Positions 43,551 through 60,302 of a stretch of DNA of 64,000 nt are shown one piece after another (the stretch's first letter is position 1; each line of letters starts with the position of its first letter). A program made the position numbers and the translations under genes. Under the pieces are notes generated by a model. That model was not told the origin of the DNA. It ran no database searches and was given only the letters and a program-made list of their open reading frames with translations. The DNA is taken from assembly GCA_036008175.1 (NCBI GenBank), contig DASYOB010000152.1:1-64000 (forward strand). The letters run 5' to 3'. The stretch comes from DATARH01 sp036008175. GTDB lineage: Bacteria > Pseudomonadota > Alphaproteobacteria > ATCC43930 > CGMCC-115725.

Positions 43551-45722
43551 TCAGCGCCGTTGGGCGGCTCTAGCCGCCCGCAATGAAACGACGGTCGATG
43601 TCGGTTTCCGGTGTGAGGCTTCGCGCAAGGCGCGCTCAACGGTGGAGCCGAGCTCGGACATGCGGAACGGCTTGCAAAGCAGGATCGCGTTCTCGGCGCT
43701 CCCATCGAACCCGGTGACGTCGGCATACCCGGTTACGATGATGGCCGGCAGGTCCGGGCACTGGGTCCGAACTGCCTGTGTCAATTCGAGCCCGGACATC
43801 TCCGGCATCGCGTAATCCGCGATCAGCAGATCGACGGCGCTGCAATTGCCGCCCAGGATGGCGAGCGCGGTCCGTCCGCTTGAGGCCTGCACGCACTGGT
43901 AGCCGAGCGCATCCAGATGCGCGGCGATGACTTCGCGCACTTCCTCGTGATCGTCGACGACGAGCACGCGCGCTTGCGTCCGCGCGACCGCCCGACCGCC
44001 GGTTTCCGACAATTCGGCGGCCGGCGTTGCCGCTTCGAGGCTGCGCGGCAGATACAGCTCGACCGTCGTTCCCTGGCCGAGCGCGCTCTTGATCCGGAGG
44101 CTGCCGCCGGATTGCCGCGCCAGCCCGTAGACTTGGGCAAGTCCCAGCCCGCTGCCCTTGCCCGGTGCTTTCGTCGTGAAAAACGGCTCACAGGCCCGGG
44201 CGAGAACCTCCGGGCTCATTCCGGTGCCGGTATCGCTGACGCTGACCAGCACATAACCACCCGGCGCCAGGTCGATCGACTTGTCGCCCTTGCGGAGCTG
44301 CGTATTGCGGGCCGCGATCACCACCCTGCCGCCGAGCGGCATCGCATCGCGCGCATTGATCGCCAGGTTCAAAAGGACAAGCTCGAGCTGGTGCGGATCG
44401 ACCAGCGCCGGCCACAGATCGGCCGCAAGATGGGTCCCGACCGCCACCGTGCCGCCGAGGGTGCGGCCGAGCAGCATTTCGACGCCGGTGACCAGTGAGT
44501 TCAGATCGACCGGCTGAGGCATGAGGTGCTGCTTGCGCGAGAAGGCCAGCATCTGCTCGTTGAGCTTGGCGCCCTGCCGGGCTGAGCGCGTCGCCGCCTG
44601 CACCAGCTTGAGCAGGCGCTGGTCGCCGATGCGCATTTCGAGCAGTTCGAGGTTGCCCAGGATCGCGGCCAGGAGATTGTTGAAGTCGTGCGCCACGCCG
44701 GAGGCGAGTTGGCCCACGACTTCCATTTTTTGCGCCTGTTGCAACACCGCTTCGGTGCGCTCGCGCTCGGCCACCTCGGTCATCAGCCGCTCGTTCGCCT
44801 GGGCCAGCTCGCTTGTCCGCTCGAGGACGCGGCGTTCGAGATTGTCGTTGAGATCGTGCAGCGCCGCTTCGGCGCGCTTTCGCTCCGTAATGTCGCGGGC
44901 GATCTTCGAAACGCCGATAATCCGGCCGCTCTCGTCGTGAACAGGAGAGATGGTTAAAGAGACCTCTATGTCGTGCCCATCCTTCCGGCGCCGCACCGTC
45001 TCGAAATGGTCGACCTTCTCGCCGCGACGAATTCGCGCCAGGATCAAATCCTCCTCGTCCAGCCTGTCCGGCGGAAACAGCATTGAGATGTGCCGGCCGA
45101 CAATCTCGTCCGGCCGATAACCGAAAATGGCTTCGGCGCCGCGGTTCCAGCTGGTGACGACCCCGTTCAGATTCTTGCTGACGATCGCGTCATCCGACGT
45201 TTCGATGATGGCGGCAAGGTAGGCGCGCGCATTTTCGGCCGTCTTCCGGTCGCCGATATCCACTAGCATGTTGACGGCGCCTACCAGCGCGCCGCTGGCG
45301 TCGCGCAACGGGGTCGGATAGGGCAGGAACGGAACCCGCGTGCCGTCCGGCCGCTCCAGGATCGCCTCGACCCCCCGGACTGCCCGGTTCTCCTTCAATG
45401 CCACCGCCATCGGGCATCGGTCGTGAGGCAATGGCGTGCCGTCGGGAGTGTAGAGGCGCCATGTCACGCACCACTCGTCTTCCCCGAGCGTCGGCTCGCG
45501 CCCGGCCAGATTGGCGGCGGCCCGGTTGTAGTAGTTGATCCGCCCGGCAGCGTCGGTCGTGTAGATGGCCGCCGGAAGCGCGTCGAGCACCGAGCGAAAA
45601 AAGCTCTCCTCCTCCTTGTTGCCGAAGAGGATGGCGCCGGCATCGACAAGAGAAGCGGGCCTCGCCCCAACATCGGCGGCCGCAATTGCTTTGGCGAGCC
45701 CAGGATTGCCGTCTTCGGACAT
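43551..45722 (-). CDS. Hybrid sensor histidine kinase with two PAS domains and a receiver
   Basis: A 723-residue soluble hybrid kinase, no membrane segment seen. PAS-1 at about 38-160 (SFFRSVLDALPAAIYTTDAAG), PAS-2 with PAC at about 165-290, a coiled stretch (RVLERTSELAQANERLMTE), HisKA with the phospho-His in GVAHDFNNLLAAI, an HATPase with NARDAMPLGG and DTGTGMS, and a receiver with the Asp in LLIADYAMPEMSG near residue 645. The ATG at 45722 is preferred to the TTG at 45725. No separate response regulator is adjacent; signal and output unknown. Confidence 0.9.
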   Translation of the reverse strand: MSEDGNPGLAKAIAAADVGARPASLVDAGAILFGNKEEESFFRSVLDALPAAIYTTDAAGRINYYNRAAANLAGREPTLGEDEWCVTWRLYTPDGTPLPHDRCPMAVALKENRAVRGVEAILERPDGTRVPFLPYPTPLRDASGALVGAVNMLVDIGDRKTAENARAYLAAIIETSDDAIVSKNLNGVVTSWNRGAEAIFGYRPDEIVGRHISMLFPPDRLDEEDLILARIRRGEKVDHFETVRRRKDGHDIEVSLTISPVHDESGRIIGVSKIARDITERKRAEAALHDLNDNLERRVLERTSELAQANERLMTEVAERERTEAVLQQAQKMEVVGQLASGVAHDFNNLLAAILGNLELLEMRIGDQRLLKLVQAATRSARQGAKLNEQMLAFSRKQHLMPQPVDLNSLVTGVEMLLGRTLGGTVAVGTHLAADLWPALVDPHQLELVLLNLAINARDAMPLGGRVVIAARNTQLRKGDKSIDLAPGGYVLVSVSDTGTGMSPEVLARACEPFFTTKAPGKGSGLGLAQVYGLARQSGGSLRIKSALGQGTTVELYLPRSLEAATPAAELSETGGRAVARTQARVLVVDDHEEVREVIAAHLDALGYQCVQASSGRTALAILGGNCSAVDLLIADYAMPEMSGLELTQAVRTQCPDLPAIIVTGYADVTGFDGSAENAILLCKPFRMSELGSTVERALREASHRKPTSTVVSLRAARAAQRR

Positions 45723-46184
45723 CAATTCGAACCCACAATGCAGTTTAGAGGAGACCAGCGATGTGATCGATATCAGACGCTCGGCCGTAACCTTGCAACA
45801 GCCCGATCACAGATTTGTTCCGTGATTTCACTGTGGCTCCGCCGCTGGAGCTTTCGAGCGGCAAGAGTTCAGCTGCGAGCAACAAGTCATTGTGCCTCTC
45901 AATGTTGAGGCGGGCACGAACGCACGAAGAAAGGTGCGGATGAAAATCTTCCGTCGCAGGCACCGTCGAGGATGGCAGGCGCACCGCCGCGCGCCAAGCT
46001 CGGACGCTCATCTCGACGCCTATTCAACTGCCCAAGGGGCAATTGTAAATAAAACCTAAGTTGGTGCCGCGATCTCCGCCGTGCTGCCGCCCGCTTGCTT
46101 CGACCGACCGCCGCCATTATGGTCCCGCGCTTCCCGATATCCCGGCCGGCGCGCTGGCGCTGCCGCATCCGAAGGCTTGCTGCA
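45723..46184. other. 462-base gap between the hybrid kinase and icd
   Basis: Divergent promoter region for the kinase and icd. I see no convincing gene; the open frames on either strand have no ribosome sites or recognisable sequence. A short hairpin TGCCC-AAG-GGGCA lies at about 46027-46039, followed by an AT-rich stretch (TTGTAAATAAAAC), a likely icd promoter area. Confidence 0.5.
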
Positions 46185-47399
46185 ATGGCGAAAATCAAGG
46201 TGAAGAACCCGGTCGTCGAACTCGACGGCGACGAGATGACCCGCATCATCTGGAGCTTCATCAAGAACAAGCTGATCCTGCCCTATCTCGACATCGACCT
46301 GAAATATTACGATCTCGGCATCGAGAGCCGGGACGCGACCGACGACCAGATCACCGTTGACGCCGCCAACGCGATTAAAGAATACGGCGTCGGCGTCAAA
46401 TGTGCTGGGATCACCCCCGACAAGGGCCGGATGGACGAGTTTCATCTGAAGCGGATGTACCGCTCGCCGAACGGTACGCTGCGCAACATCCTCGGCGGCA
46501 CGATCTTCCGCGAGCCAATCATCTGCAGGAACGTGCCGCGGCTGGTGCCGAACTGGACACAGCCGATCGTGATTGGTCGCCACGCCTATGGCGACCAGTA
46601 CGCGGCGACCGATTTCGTCGTCGAGGGGCCTGGCGAGCTGACGATGGTGTTCAAGCCGGCCGGCGGCGGCGAGCCGATCGTCCGCAAGGTGTTCGACTTC
46701 AAGGGCGGCGGGGTCGCCATGGGCATGCATAACCTCGACGATTCGATCAAGGGCTTCGCCCAGTCCTGCTTCAACTTCGCGCTGCAGCGCGGCTGGCCGC
46801 TCTATCTGTCGAGCAAGGACACGATCTTGAAGGCCTATGACGGCCGCTTCCGCGACATCTTCCAGGCCGTTTACGAGAGCGAGTTCCAGGGCAAGTTCAA
46901 GGAACAGAACCTGACCTACGAGCACCGTCTGATCGATGACATGGTCGCGCTGGCGCTGAAGTGGAACGGCGGTTTTGTCTGGGCCTGCAAGAACTACGAT
47001 GGCGACGTGCAATCCGACACCTTGGCGCAGGGCTTCGGCTCGCTCGGCATGATGACCTCGGTGCTGCTAACGCCGGATGGCAAGACCGTCGAGGCCGAAG
47101 CGGCGCACGGCACCGTCACCCGCCACTATCGCCAGCATCAGCAGGGCAAGGAGACTTCGACCAACCCGATCGCCTCGATCTTCGCCTGGACCCGCGGCCT
47201 CAAGTACCGCGGCACCTTCGACAACACGCCCGCTGTGGTCAAATTCGGCGAGACGTTGGAAAAAGTCTGCGTCGAGACGGTTGAGAGCGGCGACATGACC
47301 CGCGACCTCGCGATTCTGATTCGCGCCGACCATCCCTGGCTGACCACCAACCAATTCCTTGACAAGCTCGACGCCAATCTGCAGCGCGCGATGGGTTGA
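46185..47399 (+). CDS. icd: NADP-dependent isocitrate dehydrogenase
   Basis: Oxidative decarboxylation of isocitrate to 2-oxoglutarate in the TCA cycle. 404 residues starting MAKIKVKNPVVELDGDEMTR at 46185; the upstream open frame is not translated. The order of blocks (KRMYRSPNGTLRNILGGT, IIGRHAYGDQYAATDF-like, SDTLAQGFGSLGMMTSVL, AAHGTVTRHYRQH) is that of the eukaryote-like dimeric NADP form, as in alphaproteobacteria. Confidence 0.95.
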   Translation: MAKIKVKNPVVELDGDEMTRIIWSFIKNKLILPYLDIDLKYYDLGIESRDATDDQITVDAANAIKEYGVGVKCAGITPDKGRMDEFHLKRMYRSPNGTLRNILGGTIFREPIICRNVPRLVPNWTQPIVIGRHAYGDQYAATDFVVEGPGELTMVFKPAGGGEPIVRKVFDFKGGGVAMGMHNLDDSIKGFAQSCFNFALQRGWPLYLSSKDTILKAYDGRFRDIFQAVYESEFQGKFKEQNLTYEHRLIDDMVALALKWNGGFVWACKNYDGDVQSDTLAQGFGSLGMMTSVLLTPDGKTVEAEAAHGTVTRHYRQHQQGKETSTNPIASIFAWTRGLKYRGTFDNTPAVVKFGETLEKVCVETVESGDMTRDLAILIRADHPWLTTNQFLDKLDANLQRAMG

Positions 47400-47491
47400 G
47401 GGGGTCGACTCGCCCCCGCACGAACCGGCGATTGTCAATCGCGCCGGGTCGGGTATCGTGCGGTAATTCCTAGCTTTCAGGGAGCCGCCGC

Positions 47492-48721
47492 ATGGATACG
47501 AACGCCGTCCCGCCGAACTGCCTCGCCGGCGTTCGCGTGCTCGACCTGTCGCAATTCGAGGCGGGGCCCAGCTGCACCGAGGTGCTGGCGCTGCTCGGCG
47601 CCGAGGTGGTCAAGGTCGAGAACCCGAAGGGCGGCGAGCCCGGCCGCTTTCTCGGCACCGGCCCCAAGCCCGGGGCCGACGCCTATTACTTCATGGTCTA
47701 CAACGCCAACAAGAAATCGGCCACGGTCAATTTGAAGTCGCCGCGCGGTATCGCCATCGTCAAGGAGATGTCGAAAGCAGCCGACGTGTTCGTCGAAAAC
47801 ATGGCGCCCGGCACGATCGAGCGATTGGGGCTCGGCTGGGACGAGCTGCATGCGCTCAACCCGCGGCTGATCTATGCCCAGGTCAAGGGCTTCGGCGAGG
47901 GCAGCCCTTACGAGCAGAACCTTGCCTTCGACATGATCGCGCAGGCCTGCGGCGGCACCATGGCGATCACCGGGCAGCGCGACGGGCCGCCCACTAAGCC
48001 CGGCCCGACCATCGGCGACACCGGCACCGGCATGCTGATGGCGATCTCGATTGTCAGTGCCCTGTTTCAGCGGCACACGACCGGCATCGGCCGTCGGCTG
48101 CAGATCGCGATGCAGGACGCTCAGCTCAATTACATCCGCGGCTCGTTCATGATGCACGCCCGCACCGGCCAGCCACCGCTGCGCAACGGCGCCAAGAGCG
48201 CATTCGGCGGCCCGCCGCCGGCGGACATCTATCCGTGCAAGCCGGGCGGCCCGAACGACTGGGTCTATGTGTTCAACAGCCACAACAACCCGGAGCATTG
48301 GCGCCGGCTGTGCGGCATCATTGGCCGGCCGGAACTGGCCGACGATCCGGAATATGTCGATCGCGAGAAGCGAGCCGGCCACGCCACCGAGGTCGACGCG
48401 ATGGTCGTCGCCTGGACCCGCCAACACACCAAGCATGAGGCGATGCAGATCCTGGGCGCGGCAGGCATTCCGGCGGGCGCGGTCATGGATACCGGTGACC
48501 TCCTCACCGAGCCTACCTTCGAGACGCGCGGCATAATGCAGACCATGCAACACCCGAACGGCACGATGCGGCGGCCGACCTTTCCGGTGCGGTTCGACGG
48601 CAAGCCGCCGAAGATCCAGCCCTCGCCGCTGCTCGGCCAGCACAACGCCGAGGTGTTCGGCAGTTGGCTCGGCATGAGCGCGGGCGACATCGAGGGGCTG
48701 AAAGCCGACGACGTGGTCTGA
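47492..48721 (+). CDS. Formyl-CoA transferase-like CaiB/BaiF CoA-transferase (copy 4)
   Basis: A 409-residue paralogue of the gene at 26521, near-identical in the blocks DLSQFEAGPSCTE, KGFGEGSPYEQNLAFD (candidate catalytic Asp) and GDTGTGMLMAI. ATG 47492 with AGGGAGC nine bases upstream. Unlike its paralogue it has no ThDP lyase beside it; icd precedes it by 92 bases and the trehalose cluster follows. The two copies probably share or divide one substrate group. Confidence 0.87.
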   Translation: MDTNAVPPNCLAGVRVLDLSQFEAGPSCTEVLALLGAEVVKVENPKGGEPGRFLGTGPKPGADAYYFMVYNANKKSATVNLKSPRGIAIVKEMSKAADVFVENMAPGTIERLGLGWDELHALNPRLIYAQVKGFGEGSPYEQNLAFDMIAQACGGTMAITGQRDGPPTKPGPTIGDTGTGMLMAISIVSALFQRHTTGIGRRLQIAMQDAQLNYIRGSFMMHARTGQPPLRNGAKSAFGGPPPADIYPCKPGGPNDWVYVFNSHNNPEHWRRLCGIIGRPELADDPEYVDREKRAGHATEVDAMVVAWTRQHTKHEAMQILGAAGIPAGAVMDTGDLLTEPTFETRGIMQTMQHPNGTMRRPTFPVRFDGKPPKIQPSPLLGQHNAEVFGSWLGMSAGDIEGLKADDVV

Positions 48722-49030
48722 CCGTCAACAATCGCGATCGAAGCCCAATTCCTTTGATGGAACCCCGGGCCGATTGCACCGTTCTCAGGCTGGCTGTCCG
48801 TGAGGGCACGGTTAACGCCGTGCCAGGAGGTGGGTTTTCGCCGACCCGCCTTCTGCTGCCGTCCCTAATTCCGCGCGGCGGAACGCGATGCCGCGGCCCC
48901 GATGCAACCCCGGGTAAAAGCATCGGTGGCGCAGACCGGGAAACATCGGACCACGGGCCGCCGGAGCGGTGTTGATATTGCCGCCGATCTAGGTACGGGT
49001 AATCGCGTTCCCGATGCCTCGATCGGCGGC
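48722..49030. other. Leader region of the GH13/trehalose cluster
   Basis: About 300 bases without a supported gene between the CoA-transferase stop and the fused GlgE gene. Contains a perfect 7-bp inverted repeat (see the separate entry) followed by CAGGAGGTGGGTTTTCG. The frame of the downstream gene stays open to an ATG at 48902, so part of this may be coding if the true start is earlier. Confidence 0.5.
48805..48824. promoter_or_regulatory. Inverted repeat upstream of the GlgE-fusion gene
   Basis: GGCACGG (48805-48811) and CCGTGCC (48818-48824) separated by TTAACG. Operator or RNA hairpin; not a terminator because no T run follows. Confidence 0.4.
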
Positions 49031-52428
<3,398 letters not shown>

Positions 52429-52432
<4 letters not shown>

Positions 52433-55400
52433 CGCTACCTGATAATGCTACGGCTGTGATGCCGGGCGCTGCAGTGTTGCCGCGCCCGGAAACCGCCGAT
52501 CCGCTTTGGTACAAGGACGCGCTGATCTATCAACTGCACGTCAAGGCGTTCTTCGATGCGAACAATGACGGGGTCGGCGATTTCGAGGGGCTGTCGCGCA
52601 AGCTCGACTATCTCCAGGATCTCGGCATCACGGCGCTGTGGCTGCTGCCGTTCTACCCTTCGCCCTTGCGCGACGACGGCTATGACATCGCCGATTACAA
52701 GAACATCCACCCGGCCTACGGCCGGATGCAGGACTTCAAGACATTCATACGCGAGGCGCATCGCCGCAACCTGCGCGTCATCACCGAGCTGGTGATCAAC
52801 CATACCTCAGATCAGCATCCCTGGTTCCAGCGCGCACGTCACGCCGCGCCCGGATCGCCGTGGCGGGACTTCTACGTCTGGAGCGACACCGACCAGAAAT
52901 TCCTCGCAACCCGGGTCATCTTTCTCGATACCGAAAAGTCGAACTGGAGCTGGGACCCGGTGGCCCAAGCGTATTTCTGGCACCGCTTCTATTCCCACCA
53001 GCCCGATCTCAATTTCGACAACCCGCGGGTGTTCCGCGCGATTGCTCACGTCATGCAATTCTGGCTCGATCTTGGGGTCGACGGCATGCGGCTTGACGCC
53101 GTCCCGTATTTGATCGAGCGCGAAGGCACGATCAACGAAAACCTTCCAGAAACGCACGAGGTATTAAAGCGGCTGCGCCGGGAAATGGACGGGCATTACG
53201 GCGACCGCATGCTGCTCGCCGAGGCCAATCAGTGGCCTGAGGACGTGCTGGACTATTTCGGAGACGGCGACGAATGTCACATGGCGTTTCACTTTCCGCT
53301 GATGCCGCGCATCTACATGGCGGTGGCGACCGAGGACCGGCACCCGATCACCGACATCATGCGCCAGACGCCGGAGATCCCGGAGACGTGCCAGTGGGCG
53401 GTGTTTCTGCGCAACCATGACGAGCTGACGCTCGAAATGGTGACAGACCGCGAGCGCGACTACCTGTGGAACTACTACGCCGGCGATCGCCGTGCCCGTA
53501 TAAACCTCGGCATCCGTCGCCGGCTCGCGCCGCTGATGGAGAACGACCGCCGCAAGATCGAGCTGCTGAAAGGGCTCCTCTTTTCCATGCCGGGTACGCC
53601 GGTGTTGTATTACGGCGACGAGATCGGCATGGGGGACAATGTCTACCTTGGCGACCGCGACGGTGTGCGAACGCCGATGCAGTGGTCGTTCGATCGCAAT
53701 GGCGGGTTCTCCCGCGCTGATCCGGCAACGCTGTATCTGCCGCCGATCATGGACCCGGTCTATGGGTTCGAGGCGGTCAATGTCGAGGCGCAGAGCCGCT
53801 CGCCCTCGTCGCTCCTGAATTGGACGAAGCGCCTCATCGCCGCGCGGCGGGCGCACCGTGCGCTCGGACGCGGCAGATTGCGGTTCCTCTATCCCTCGAA
53901 CCGCAAGGTGATCGCATATCTGCGCGAATGGGGGGAGGAGATCATCCTCTGCGTCGCCAATCTGTCGCGCTCGGCTCAGGCGGTAGAACTCGACCTTTCC
54001 GAATTGCGCGGCCGGCACGTGATCGAGGTACTGGGCCGCACCGTGTTTCCGACCATCGGCGAACAGCCCTATCTCTTGACCCTGCAGGGCCACAGCTTCT
54101 TCTGGTTCGAGCTGACCCCGCCGAGCGCGGCCGAGATCGGTGCTTGGCTGCAAGCGCAATCACCCGAATTCGTGACGCTGGTGATGCCGCAGGGCTGGGC
54201 CGATTTGTTCAACGGGCACAATCTGCCGCAGCTCGAGCGCGACGTCATTCCGGTCTTTCTGCCGCGCCAGCGCTGGTTCGGCGCGAAGGACCAGCGGGTG
54301 CAGGCGGGTTGGCTGCTGGCACATAGTGAGATCACCGCACCGCCGGAAAGCGCGGAATCGCGGCCGACCAGCTTTCTCGCGGGGATTGTCGAAGCGCAAT
54401 TTGCCGGGGGCGACCGCAGCCGCTATTTCCTGCCCTTGGGCGCGCTGTGGTCGCCAGACGGCAGCGAGCCGCGACAAGGTCTAATCCCGGCGACGCTCGC
54501 CGAACTCCGCCAGTCCCGCCGCGAGGGCGCGCTGGTCGATGCGATCACGCAGGACGCCTTTGCCGTGGCGCTGGCGGACGCCATTCAGCGCGAGGCCAGC
54601 CTGCTGCTGAAGGACGCGGGGGGCGCGCCTCTCGGCGAAATGCGCTTTTGTCACACTCCGGTTTTCGATCGAGTCCCGGCTCCCGAGCGCCTCGTCGTGC
54701 GCCGGCTCGGCGCCGAGCAATCGAACAGCTCCGTGCTGCTCGAGGATTACGCGGTACTCAAGCTGTATCGGCGTCTGCAGCCGGGGCCGCATCCGGAAAT
54801 CGAGATGGGCCGGTTTCTGGTGGAGCGCGCGGGCTTCGCCAATACGCCACCGCTTCTCGCCACGCTGGAGGTGAGCCTGCCGGGTGATGCCGGCACGGAA
54901 ACGAGTGCGCTGGGCGTGCTGTTTGGCTTTGTCCGCAACCAGGGCGATGGCTGGACGTTGGCTCTTGATTACCTGCTGCGCTATCTTGACGACGCGCTCA
55001 ATGAGGCGGCGCCTGGCGCGACACCGCCCGGGCGCCCCGCCGACCTGCCCGATCCCGATCACTTCTTCCTGGCGCTCGCCCGCCAGCTCGGTCTGCGCAC
55101 CGCACAAATGCACCGCGCGCTTGCCGAGTGCGCGGGCGACGATCCCGCCTTCAAGCCTGAGCCGATCACTTCAGCGGATCTGACCCAATGGCGCGGGGAG
55201 TTGCAGGAATCGGCCGAGGCAATGCTGGCCCGGCTCGAGCGTGCCCACGCTACCACCATGCCCGAGGAGGCGCGCGGTCTCGCCGAGCGGATCCTTGCCC
55301 GAAGCGAGCATCTGTTCGACGGCATCCGACGGCTGGCACCGCGCGAGATCGACGGCGTCAAGACCCGCTTCCACGGCGATTTCCATCTGGGCCAGGTGAT

Positions 55401-55845
55401 CGCCGTGCAAAATGATTTCTACATCATCGATTTCGAAGGCGAGCCGGGGCGCCCGCTTGCGGCGCGGCGGCGCAAGAGCTCGCCGCTGCGAGACGTCGCC
55501 GGCATGATCCGCTCGTTCGACTACGCGGCGACCGCGGCGGTACGGCAGATCAACGAAACGCGCCCCGCGGCGGCGCCGCGTTTGTCCGTACTCGCCGATG
55601 CATGGCGGCAGCGCGCGGTGGATGGTTTCCGCGCAGCCTACCGCAAGGCGATGCGCGGGTGTACCGCCTATCCGGCGAGCAAGTTGCAGGCGCGGGCGCT
55701 GGTCGATTTCTTCACCCTCGAAAAAGCCGTCTACGAGGTGTCGTACGAGCTCGCCAACCGGCCGGAATGGGTGGCGATCCCGCTCGCCGGCGTCTTGCGC
55801 GTGTTGGCAAAGGTGAGCGGGGAGGGGAATGCCGCATCGCCGTAG
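52429..55845 (+). CDS. treS: Trehalose synthase fused to maltokinase
   Basis: A 1,138-residue two-domain enzyme. The TreS domain (about 1-560) interconverts maltose and trehalose, with Asp in GVDGMRLDAVPYL, Glu in LLAEANQWPED and Asp in RNHDELTLE. The C-terminal maltokinase domain has the phosphotransferase loop FHGDFHLGQVIAV and YIIDFEGEPGRP, forming maltose 1-phosphate from maltose and ATP. That product is the donor for the upstream GlgE. TreS-Mak fusions are known and complex with each other in actinobacteria; here both sit in one chain. It overlaps glgE by 4 and glgB by 17 bases. Confidence 0.94.
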
Positions 55846-58024
55846 CCCGGACGTCGAGGCTGTCGCCGCCGGAACGCATAGCGACCCCTTCGCCTTTCTC
55901 GGCATGCACAAGACCTCGGTCGGCGTGTATGTGCGAGCCATGCTGCCCGATGCCGAGGCGATGTCCGTGGTCGACGCGGCGAGCGGGACGATCGTGGTGC
56001 ATGGGGAGCGCATTCACCCCGCCGGAGTTTTCGTCGCCAGCATGCCCGGCCGCCGCGAGACGTTTCGCTATCGGCTGCGGGTTCTGTGGGGTGGTTATTG
56101 GCACGAGTTCGACGACGTCTATCGCTTCGGGCCAATGCTGGGCGAGCTCGATATTCATCTGCTGATCGAAGGCAATCACCTCGCCAGCTATCAGAAGCTC
56201 GGGGTGCATCCGATCCAGCACGAGGGGGTCGAGGGGGTTGCGTTCGCGGTTTGGGCGCCCAATGCGCGCCGGGTCAGCGTCGTCGGCGATTTCAACGGCT
56301 GGGACGGCCGCCGCATGCCGATGCGCAAAATTCTCGGTGGCGGCTTCTGGGAGATTTTCGTCCCCGGGCTCCGTCCGGGCCATCTCTATAAGTACGAGCT
56401 TCTCGGCCCGGACGGCGCCTTGCTGCCGCTAAAGGCCGACCCGCATGCCGAGCAGGCAGAGCACCCCCCGGGAACCGCTTCGGTCATCGCAGCGCCATCG
56501 CGTCACCTGTGGCGGGACGGCGGATGGATGGGCGAGCGCGCGCAGCACAACGATCGCGAGGCGCCGATCTCGATCTACGAGGTGCATCTCGGCTCATGGA
56601 GCCGCAATGTCGATCAGGACTTTCGCTACCTGACCTATCGCGAGCTCGCCGATGAGCTTGTGCCCTATGTCGTCGATCTCGGTTTCACCCATATCGAGGT
56701 GATGCCGGTCACGGAATTTCCATTCGATGGCTCCTGGGGCTACCAGCCGATCTCGCTGTTTGCGCCCACCTCGCGGTATGGCACGCCCGACGATCTGCGC
56801 GGCTTTATCGATGCCTGCCATCGCGCCGGTATTGGGCTTTGGCTCGACTGGGTGCCGGGGCACTTCCCGAGCGACGCGCACGGGCTCGGCCGGTTCGACG
56901 GCACGGCGCTTTACGAGCACATGGACCCACGCCAGGGACTGCACCGCGACTGGAACACGCTGATCTACAACTACGGTCGCCGCGAGGTGACGAATTTCCT
57001 GCTGTCCAGCGCGCTCTACTGGTTGCACGAGTACCACATCGACGGGATCAGGGTCGATGCGGTCGCCTCGATGCTGTATCTCGATTACAGCCGCAATGAG
57101 GGAGACTGGATCCCCAATGCGTTCGGCGGCCGGGAGAACCTCGACGCGATCGCCTTCATCCGTCGCATGAACGAGCTGGTGTATGGGGAAGCCAGCGGCG
57201 CCACGACCGCGGCCGAGGAGTCGACCGCCTGGCCGATGGTGTCGCGGCCGACCTATGTCGGCGGGCTCGGCTTCGGCTTCAAATGGAACATGGGCTGGAT
57301 GCACGACACGCTCTCCTACATGTCGCGCGAACCGATCCATCGCAAATACCACCACAACGATCTGACCTTCGGCCTCCTCTATGCCTATCACGAGAATTTC
57401 ATCCTGCCGCTCAGCCATGACGAGGTCGTGCACGGCAAAGGCTCACTGATCGGCAGGATGCCGGGCGACCGCTGGCAGCGTTTTGCCAATCTGCGGGCCT
57501 ATTTCGCCTTCATGTGGACGCATCCCGGCAAGAAGCTGCTGTTCATGGGCGGCGAGTTCGCGCAGGAGCGCGAGTGGAACCACGATGTCGGGCTCGACTG
57601 GCATCTGCTCGCGGATTCCTTCCACGCCGGTGTGCAGAGCCTGGTCCGCGACCTCAACCGGTTGTACCGCACGACACCCGCGCTCTACCGGCTCGACTGC
57701 GATCCGGAGGGCTTTGCCTGGATCGATGCCGCTAATGGCAACGAGAGCGTGCTGTCCTATCTCAGGCGCGGCCGCGCGCCCCATGAGCTGGCGGTGATCG
57801 TCTGCAATTTCACCCCGGTGCCGCGACATGATTACCGGATCGGCGTGCCTCGCCCCGGCCGCTATATCGAGCGCATCAATACCGACGCGCAGGTCTATGG
57901 CGGCAGCGGCGTCGGCAATGCGGGCGAGGTTCACGCCGACCCGCATCCAATGCACGGCCACGCCTATTCGCTGCGCCTGCAGCTGCCGCCACTCGGTGTC
58001 CTGATTTTCACCGCCGAGGGGTAG
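55829..58024 (+). CDS. glgB: 1,4-alpha-glucan branching enzyme
   Basis: A 731-residue GH13 branching enzyme adding alpha-1,6 links. Early N-terminal domain, then CBM48 (VSVVGDFNGWDGRRMPM), and the barrel with Asp in DGIRVDAVASMLY, Glu in GATTAAEESTAWP and Asp in LSHDEVVHGKGS. It starts at 55829 inside the end of treS, so is translationally coupled. It makes branched glucan on the linear chains built by GlgE. Confidence 0.95.
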   Translation: MPHRRSPDVEAVAAGTHSDPFAFLGMHKTSVGVYVRAMLPDAEAMSVVDAASGTIVVHGERIHPAGVFVASMPGRRETFRYRLRVLWGGYWHEFDDVYRFGPMLGELDIHLLIEGNHLASYQKLGVHPIQHEGVEGVAFAVWAPNARRVSVVGDFNGWDGRRMPMRKILGGGFWEIFVPGLRPGHLYKYELLGPDGALLPLKADPHAEQAEHPPGTASVIAAPSRHLWRDGGWMGERAQHNDREAPISIYEVHLGSWSRNVDQDFRYLTYRELADELVPYVVDLGFTHIEVMPVTEFPFDGSWGYQPISLFAPTSRYGTPDDLRGFIDACHRAGIGLWLDWVPGHFPSDAHGLGRFDGTALYEHMDPRQGLHRDWNTLIYNYGRREVTNFLLSSALYWLHEYHIDGIRVDAVASMLYLDYSRNEGDWIPNAFGGRENLDAIAFIRRMNELVYGEASGATTAAEESTAWPMVSRPTYVGGLGFGFKWNMGWMHDTLSYMSREPIHRKYHHNDLTFGLLYAYHENFILPLSHDEVVHGKGSLIGRMPGDRWQRFANLRAYFAFMWTHPGKKLLFMGGEFAQEREWNHDVGLDWHLLADSFHAGVQSLVRDLNRLYRTTPALYRLDCDPEGFAWIDAANGNESVLSYLRRGRAPHELAVIVCNFTPVPRHDYRIGVPRPGRYIERINTDAQVYGGSGVGNAGEVHADPHPMHGHAYSLRLQLPPLGVLIFTAEG

Positions 58025-58034
58025 GGATCGGTTT

Positions 58035-60301
<2,267 letters not shown>

Positions 60302-60302
<1 letters not shown>

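Noticed and set aside
45745..46011. Minus-strand 88-codon frame between the kinase and icd
   Set aside because: Composition and sequence do not look coding; no ribosome site or known motif.
47399..47418. GGGGG/CCCCC hairpin after icd as a terminator
   Set aside because: Only five pairs with an eight-base loop and no T run.
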